Assembly: GCA_963814955.1 (NCBI GenBank)
Contig: CAWFEX010000010.1
Location: 37,749 to 101,748 of the forward strand
Direction: 5' to 3'
Source: DATCJA01 sp963814955
Lineage (GTDB): Bacteria; Acidobacteriota; Vicinamibacteria; Vicinamibacterales; UBA2999
Length of the DNA: 64,000 nt
In this document: piece by piece, positions 56,560 to 64,000 of the stretch
Position numbering within the stretch: the stretch's first letter is position 1
Layout: each line of letters opens with the position of its first letter
The notes under the pieces: generated by a model
Database searches by the model: none
Told to the model about the DNA's origin: nothing
What the model saw: only the letters and a program-made list of their open reading frames with translations
Program-made: the position numbers and the translations under genes

Positions 56560-57690
56560 ATGGTCATGTCCTCCCTCGCTGATACGCTCGCCCGTGAGAC
56601 CCGCGAGGGCGATCTCTACGAGGCGCTGCCCGACGGGCGGCTGCGTTGTTACGCGTGCGGCCACTGCTGTCCGCTTCCTGAAGGTGCGCTCGGCGTCTGC
56701 AAGGTGCGCTTCAACCAGGGCGGCCGGCTGATGGTTCCGTGGGGTTACGTCGGCGGTGTCCAGTGCGATCCGATCGAGAAGAAGCCGTTTTTCCACGCGC
56801 ATCCCGGCGCGCTGGCCTACAGCTTCGGAATGCTCGGCTGCGATCTGCACTGCGCGTACTGCCAGAACTGGGTGACGTCGCAGGCGATCCGCGATCCGGC
56901 GGCGGTAGCACCGCCGTTGGCGGCCTCGCCCGAGACACTCGTGGCCGATGCGCTGCGCCAGGGCGCCCGGGCGATCGTCAGCACTTACAACGAGCCGCTC
57001 ATCACGAGCGAATGGGCGGTTGCCGTCTTCAAGGAAGCCAGAGCCGCCGGACTCTCGACCGCGTTCGTGTCGAACGGAAACGGGACACCGCGTGTGCTCG
57101 AGTACCTGCGTCCCTGGGTCGATCTGTATAAGGTCGATCTCAAGAGCTTCGACGATCGCCACTACCGGCAGCTCGGCGGGCGCCTCGAGCCGATCCTCGA
57201 CACGATTCGGCGACTGCACGCGATGGACGTCTGGGTGGAGATCGTCACGCTGCTCATCGCCGGCTTCAACGACTCGCGCGACGAGCTGGTGCGGCTGACG
57301 GAGTTCGTGGCGGGCGTATCGCCGGACATCCCGTGGCACGTCACGGCGTTTCACGGCGACTACAAGATGACCGATCCCCAGAACACGACGGCAGACATGC
57401 TGCTCGAAGCGGCGGCCATCGGCCGGGCGTCAGGCCTTCGCCACGTGTACGCCGGAAATCTGCCCGGGCAGGTCGGCGACCTCGAGGACACGCACTGCGC
57501 GGCGTGCCGGGAACCGCTCATCCGCCGCTACGGCTACTACATCCGCGATTACAGAATCAGCGACGACGGCCGCTGTCCGCGCTGCCGGGCGAAGGTCCCG
57601 GGCCGCTGGAGCCGGAGCTTCGACGGCCAGATTGCCTCCCGGCCCTTCTTGCCGGGCACCCGGTCGCGGTTGAAGGTGCTCTGGTCGTAA
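56560..57690 (+). CDS. amrS: AmmeMemoRadiSam-system radical SAM enzyme
   Basis: 376 residues from ATG 56560 (a second ATG at 56566). It resembles pyruvate formate-lyase activating enzymes. The radical SAM motif is GMLGCDLHCAYCQNW (CxxxCxxC) near residues 104-114. Other conserved pieces are RCYACGHCCPLPEGALGVCKVR near the N-terminus, GGVQCDPIEKKPFFH, VSTYNEPLITSEWAV, VDLKSFDDRHYRQLGG, and a C-terminal zinc-finger-like CAACREPLIRRYGY...CPRCRAKVPG. These features define the radical SAM member of the AmmeMemoRadiSam group, whose substrate is not established. The partner genes AMMECR1 and Memo are not adjacent here. Confidence 0.88.
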   Translation: MVMSSLADTLARETREGDLYEALPDGRLRCYACGHCCPLPEGALGVCKVRFNQGGRLMVPWGYVGGVQCDPIEKKPFFHAHPGALAYSFGMLGCDLHCAYCQNWVTSQAIRDPAAVAPPLAASPETLVADALRQGARAIVSTYNEPLITSEWAVAVFKEARAAGLSTAFVSNGNGTPRVLEYLRPWVDLYKVDLKSFDDRHYRQLGGRLEPILDTIRRLHAMDVWVEIVTLLIAGFNDSRDELVRLTEFVAGVSPDIPWHVTAFHGDYKMTDPQNTTADMLLEAAAIGRASGLRHVYAGNLPGQVGDLEDTHCAACREPLIRRYGYYIRDYRISDDGRCPRCRAKVPGRWSRSFDGQIASRPFLPGTRSRLKVLWS

Positions 57691-57711
57691 CCGACCTATA
57701 ATTTGAGGTCC

Positions 57712-58732
57712 ATGCTGCACGACACGCTCGCGCGTCCGCTGCGGAACCTGCGGCTGTCGGTGACCGACCGCTGCAATCTCCGGTGCCTGTACTGCATGCC
57801 GGAAGCGGACTACGTGTGGCTTCCCCGCGAAGACCTCCTGCACTTCGAGGAAATCGCCACGCTGGTCGACGTCTTCCTGTCGCTCGGCGTGGACAAGATT
57901 CGACTCACCGGCGGCGAGCCGTTGCTGCGGCGCGACGTCGCCGCGCTGGTCCGGATGATTTCCGGCAAGCCGGGGCTTGCCGATCTCGCGCTCACCACCA
58001 ACGGCATCCTGCTCGAGGATCAGATCGACGGTCTCGCGGCGGCCGGCCTCCGGCGCATCACGGTGAGCCTCGACACGCTCCGCCGCGACCGCTTCGTGGC
58101 GCTCGCCCGTTTCGACGAAGTAGACCGCGTCAAGGCGGGAATGAACGCGGCGCACCGCGTCTTCGGCGCGTTCAAGATCGACACCGTCGTCATCAAGGGC
58201 GTGAACGACGACGAGTTGAGCGACTTGATTGAGTTCGGACGGCCGCTCGCGGCCGAGGTGCGCTTCATCGAATACATGGACGTCGGCGGCGCGACGCAGT
58301 GGTCGCCGGCGCACGTGATGTCGCGGCAGGAGATGCTGGCCGCGCTCTCCGCGCGCTACGGACGAATCGAGCCGATCAGCGAGCCGGCCTCGTCGGCGCC
58401 CGCCGAGCGGTATCGCCTGCCCGACGGCACGACGTTCGGGATCATCGCGTCGACGACGGATCCCTTCTGCCGGACCTGCGACCGCAGCCGATTGACCGCC
58501 GACGGCATGTGGTTCCTGTGTCTGTACGCGACCGACGGCCTTGATCTGCGGAAGGCGCTTCGCTCGGGCGCCGGCGTGGACGAACTGAAGGAGTTGATCG
58601 CGGCCGGGTGGCAGCGGCCGCGACGACCGCGGCGCCGAAGTCCGGCTCGCGCTCGGCGAGCGGCGCGCCTTCGTGCCGATCAACACGTTACGGCTGAATC
58701 CCCACCTCGAGATGCATACACGCGGCGGCTAG
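57712..58732 (+). CDS. moaA: GTP 3',8-cyclase MoaA (one frameshift)
   Basis: ATG 57712 (TTG 57703 is an alternative). The radical SAM cluster CNLRCLYC is at residues 21-28, followed by KIRLTGGEPLLRRD and LTTNGILLEDQIDGL, and the second cluster motif CRTCDRSRLTADGMWFLCLYA. A single base shift near 58610 is needed to read the end RDDRGAEVRLALGERRAFVPINTLRLNP...HTRGG, with the terminal Gly-Gly required for catalysis, and TAG at 58730-58732. Without repair the frame runs on into the repeat at 58739. MoaA begins molybdenum cofactor synthesis. It follows amrS by 21 bases. Confidence 0.93.
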
Positions 58733-59203
58733 CGCCCTCAGCGCTCTGCGTCCTTTGCTTCCTCTGCGTCCTCGGCTATGTTGTTCGACGTGGCCGACGG
58801 TAATCAGCGCGACCGCCTGCAGGAGCCCGGCGATGGTGCACGGCTTCTCGAGAAAGGCCTCGTCCTGCCAGAGCGTGGTCTTGTCCCTGAATAACTGGTC
58901 GCTATAGCCGGTCAGATACAGCACCTTCAGCGCGGGCTCGTCATGCCGGAGCCGCCGGGCGAGCTCGTCACCGGTCATCTGCGGCATGTTGACGTCGGTC
59001 AGGAGCAGGTCGAACGGATTGTTGTGGGCGATCTCGATGGCATCCGGCCCATTCGTGGCCGTCATCGTCCGATAACCCGCTTCGCTCAGGACGCGCTCGA
59101 CGAACGACAGGACTGCCTGGTCGTCGTCGACGATCAGCACGGCTAGCGGCTGTTTCGGCTGCGCTGTCTGTCGCCGCGCGTAACGCCTCAGCGAGCCCAG
59201 CAT
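58688..59203 (-). CDS. Response regulator receiver-domain protein
   Basis: 171 residues from ATG 59203 (GTG 59227 alternative). The receiver fold is complete: AVLIVDDDQAVLSFVERVL with acidic pocket, the phospho-acceptor Asp in DLLLTDVNMPQMTGDELARRL, YLTGYSDQ (Thr) and EKPCTIAGLLQAVA (Lys-Pro). No output domain follows: the tail GHVEQHSRGRRGSKGRRALRALAAAC comes from the CTCTGCG repeat and from sequence opposite the end of moaA, so it may be a recent extension. It probably works with a histidine kinase elsewhere. Confidence 0.85.
   Translation of the reverse strand: MLGSLRRYARRQTAQPKQPLAVLIVDDDQAVLSFVERVLSEAGYRTMTATNGPDAIEIAHNNPFDLLLTDVNMPQMTGDELARRLRHDEPALKVLYLTGYSDQLFRDKTTLWQDEAFLEKPCTIAGLLQAVALITVGHVEQHSRGRRGSKGRRALRALAAACMHLEVGIQP
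58739..58778. repeat. CTCTGCGTCC-type repeat after moaA
   Basis: CTCAGCGCTCTGCGTCCTTT then GCTTCCTCTGCGTCCTCGG: the same family as 56425-56546. In the unrepaired moaA frame it reads as ALCVLCFLCVLGYVV; on the other strand it encodes the C-terminal GRRGSKGRRALRAL of the response regulator. Confidence 0.8.
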
Positions 59204-59527
59204 CGACGAGTCCCTTGAACGCACCACGGCTCCTGTTCAGGGAAGGTCTGCAAAGCGGCAGGCCATTTCCCACGTTTTCGGTCCCGGCATGGCCGGACTT
59301 TATCGTGCGAACGGGGCACATGGGCGGCCTCGCGTTTGATGCCGGCGCGTCCGGACGTGGGATTGCGGCGTCCCGAAAACGGACACTTCCCTGGCCTCAG
59401 ACGAGTCTCCGCTCCACCTGTAAGTTCCTGCTCTATAATCGCTTATCCGATCGGATACGGCTGGCGTCTGCTTTGCGAATCCTTATGATGATCGCGATCC
59501 AAATATTTACCGTCTAACTGACCAACC
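59204..59527. promoter_or_regulatory. Divergent promoter region, response regulator / efflux system
   Basis: 324 bases with no gene. A good -10 box TATAAT lies at 59434-59439 on the plus strand; the -35 position has no close match. It could drive the efflux genes starting at 59528. A CGATCGGATACGG stretch and ATGATGATCGCGATC follow. No other structure is clear. Confidence 0.4.
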
Positions 59528-60787
59528 ATGGACATAGCGCGACCGTCAAATGCACGGCGGAAGCGGATGCGGCAGATCGCGTTCGCCACGGCCGGAATCA
59601 TCGTGGTGAGCCTCGTGAGCTACGTGCTCGCGCGGCTCGAGCCGGCAGCGCCCGTCGTGGAAGCCGGAACCGTCTGGGAAGACACCGTCAAGCGGGGACC
59701 CATGGTGCGCGACGTGCGGGGCCTCGGGACGCTGGTCCCCGAGGACATTCGATGGATTCCAGCCACGACCCAGGGACGTGTCGAGCGCATCGTCCTTCGG
59801 CCCGGCACGGAGGTGAAACCCGACAGCGTCATCCTCGAGCTCAGTAATCCCCAGCTCGATCAGGAGCTGCGGAACGCGGAGTTGCAACTCCAGTCGGCCG
59901 AGGCCTCCCTTGCGAACCTGCGCGTGCAGGTCCAGAACGATCTCCTGAACCAGCGCGCCACCGCGGCGACCATCGAGGCCGACTACAACCGCGCCGACAT
60001 GCAGGTGCAGATGAACGAGGAGCTCGCGAAGGATAAGCTCATTTCCCAGCTGCAGTTGAGGCAGTCGCAGCTCGACGCCCAGCAGCTTTCCGTCCGCAAC
60101 CAGATCGCCAAGGAACAGCTGGCGAGCCGCGCCGATTCGGCGCGCGCGCAACTCGCCGTCCAACAGGCGGCGGTCGACCAGGCGCGGGCCGTCGTCGAGC
60201 TCCGCCGCCGCGAGCACGACGAGCTCAAGGTGCGCGCCGGCATTGACGGCGTGCTGCAAGTGATTCCGGCGGAGATCGCGGTCGGCGCGCGTGTCGCGCC
60301 AGGCGCCAACCTCGCTCGCGTCGCCAATCCCAGCCTCCTGAAAGCCGAGATCAAGGTCGCCGAGACGCAGGCGCGCGACATTCAGATCGGCCAGCGGGCC
60401 GAGATCGACACCCGCCACGGGTTCATCCCGGGCAAGGTGGTACGCATCGACCCTTCAGTGCAGAACGGAACGCGCACGGTTGACGTCTCATTGGACGGCG
60501 AGTTGCCGCGCGGCGCCGTGCCCGACCTGAGCGTCGACGGCAAGATCATCCTCGAGAAGCTGGACGACGTCGTGTTCGTCGGACGGCCGGCGTTCGGCGC
60601 CGATCAGGCTGTGGTGTCGCTGTTCAGGAAAGACGCGGACGGTACCGGTGCAACGCGCGTCCAGGTGAAGCTGGGCCGGACCTCGGTCAACACCGTCGAG
60701 GTCGTGGAGGGGCTCGCCGTCGGGGACAAAGTGATCCTTTCGGATATGTCGGCGTGGGAATCGTTCGACCGGGTCAGGCTGCGTTGA
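59528..60787 (+). CDS. Periplasmic adaptor subunit, HlyD/MacA-like
   Basis: 419 residues. A membrane anchor (IAFATAGIIVVSLVSYVLAR) is followed by a lipoyl-like half (IPATTQGRVERIVLRPGTEVKPDSVILEL), a long coiled-coil hairpin (LQLQSAEASLANLRVQVQNDL...LAVQQAAVDQARAVVELRRREHDELK), the second lipoyl half (VRAGIDGVLQVIPAEIAVGARVAPGANLARV) and beta domains. This is a membrane-fusion protein linking an ABC transporter to an outer-membrane channel. The ABC ATPase gene follows after 53 bases, so the set resembles MacAB-type efflux. No ribosome-binding site is obvious. Confidence 0.88.
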   Translation: MDIARPSNARRKRMRQIAFATAGIIVVSLVSYVLARLEPAAPVVEAGTVWEDTVKRGPMVRDVRGLGTLVPEDIRWIPATTQGRVERIVLRPGTEVKPDSVILELSNPQLDQELRNAELQLQSAEASLANLRVQVQNDLLNQRATAATIEADYNRADMQVQMNEELAKDKLISQLQLRQSQLDAQQLSVRNQIAKEQLASRADSARAQLAVQQAAVDQARAVVELRRREHDELKVRAGIDGVLQVIPAEIAVGARVAPGANLARVANPSLLKAEIKVAETQARDIQIGQRAEIDTRHGFIPGKVVRIDPSVQNGTRTVDVSLDGELPRGAVPDLSVDGKIILEKLDDVVFVGRPAFGADQAVVSLFRKDADGTGATRVQVKLGRTSVNTVEVVEGLAVGDKVILSDMSAWESFDRVRLR

Positions 60788-60788
60788 T

Positions 60789-60823
60789 GAAATTAGGAAT
60801 TAGGAATTAGGAATTTGGAATTC
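60789..60823. repeat. AATTAGGAATTAGG tandem repeat
   Basis: AAATTAGGAATTAGGAATTA followed by GGAATTTGGAATTCTGG, in the 53-base gap between the adaptor and ATPase genes. It is A+T-rich in an otherwise GC-rich region and falls in front of the ATPase ribosome-binding site. Confidence 0.85.
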
Positions 60824-60840
60824 TGGGGGAGACACCGAGC

Positions 60841-61545
<705 letters not shown>

Positions 61546-61548
61546 TCC

Positions 61549-63954
<2,406 letters not shown>

Positions 63955-63966
63955 GGGTCGGGAAGC

Positions 63967-64000
63967 ATGCTCATTTCGCTGCGCAACATCGAGAAGTCGT
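63967..64000 (+). CDS. Start of a second ABC ATP-binding protein (partial)
   Basis: The last 34 bases read MLISLRNIEKS from ATG 63967, the normal beginning of an ABC ATPase (residues before a strand and Walker A). It lies 12 bases after the permease stop. The rest is outside the window, so the call rests on a short stretch and context. Confidence 0.5.
   Translation, partial: MLISLRNIEKS

Overview
The window is a high-GC chromosomal segment, most likely from a member of Acidobacteriota, probably class Vicinamibacteria. This is inferred from gene families and style; no 16S rRNA is present. The pointers are an 801-residue duplicated-domain MacB-type permease of the ADOP kind abundant in Acidobacteria, a ccm cluster with a fused CcmF-CcmH, many secreted proteins, and dispersed palindromes that read as VRLKPDTT peptides where they fall inside genes.

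Layout. 1-1.4 kb: end of aroA, aroK, a phosphoesterase. 1.2-8.8 kb (minus strand): cytochrome c maturation cluster ccmE, ccmF-ccmH, zinc-ribbon membrane protein, secreted protein, ccmA, ccmB, ccmC, ccmD. 8.8-12.4 kb: maf interrupted by a palindromic repeat, a DciA-like gene, thiolase, recA. 12.6-16.8 kb (minus): dapE, dapD, dapC and a sulfotransferase, joined by GTGA overlaps. 16.9-22.2 kb (plus): an oxygenase-like protein, then an aspartase with a signal sequence, a secreted asparaginase and an outer-membrane porin. 22.2-28.5 kb: PilZ protein, tRNA-Phe, SurA-like isomerase, S4 protein, WYL regulator, UPF0182 protein. 28.4-32.4 kb (minus): glycogen debranching enzyme and treZ. 32.6-43 kb: truA and a run of secreted or membrane proteins, including a beta-barrel / caspase / membrane-protein trio. 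43.3-48.6 kb: a small island with tRNA fragments, a zinc ribbon, an excisionase-like HTH protein, a toxin-antitoxin pair and a primase-helicase-nuclease gene. 48.7-54.3 kb (minus): dihydroorotate-dehydrogenase-like gene with pyruvate:ferredoxin oxidoreductase, small envelope proteins, intact tRNA-Pro. 54.4-64 kb: surE, an MFS transporter, an AmmeMemoRadiSam enzyme, moaA, a response regulator, and a MacAB-like efflux system.

Working together: the 18-22 kb genes could import asparagine through the outer membrane and take it to aspartate and then fumarate plus ammonia outside the cytoplasm. The ccm cluster carries a CXXXY-type CcmE and an unusual CcmH cysteine motif. Three copies of tRNA-Pro sequence (one intact, two partial) suggest past integrations at this tRNA gene.

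Caution: about 17 conserved genes carry one or more frameshifts (aroK, ccmA, ccmF, dapC, asparaginase, UPF0182, debranching enzyme, treZ, nifJ, moaA and others). Because housekeeping genes are hit and their domain content is otherwise complete, most of these are probably base-calling or assembly indels, not real decay. Spans of frameshifted genes are given from first start to last stop.
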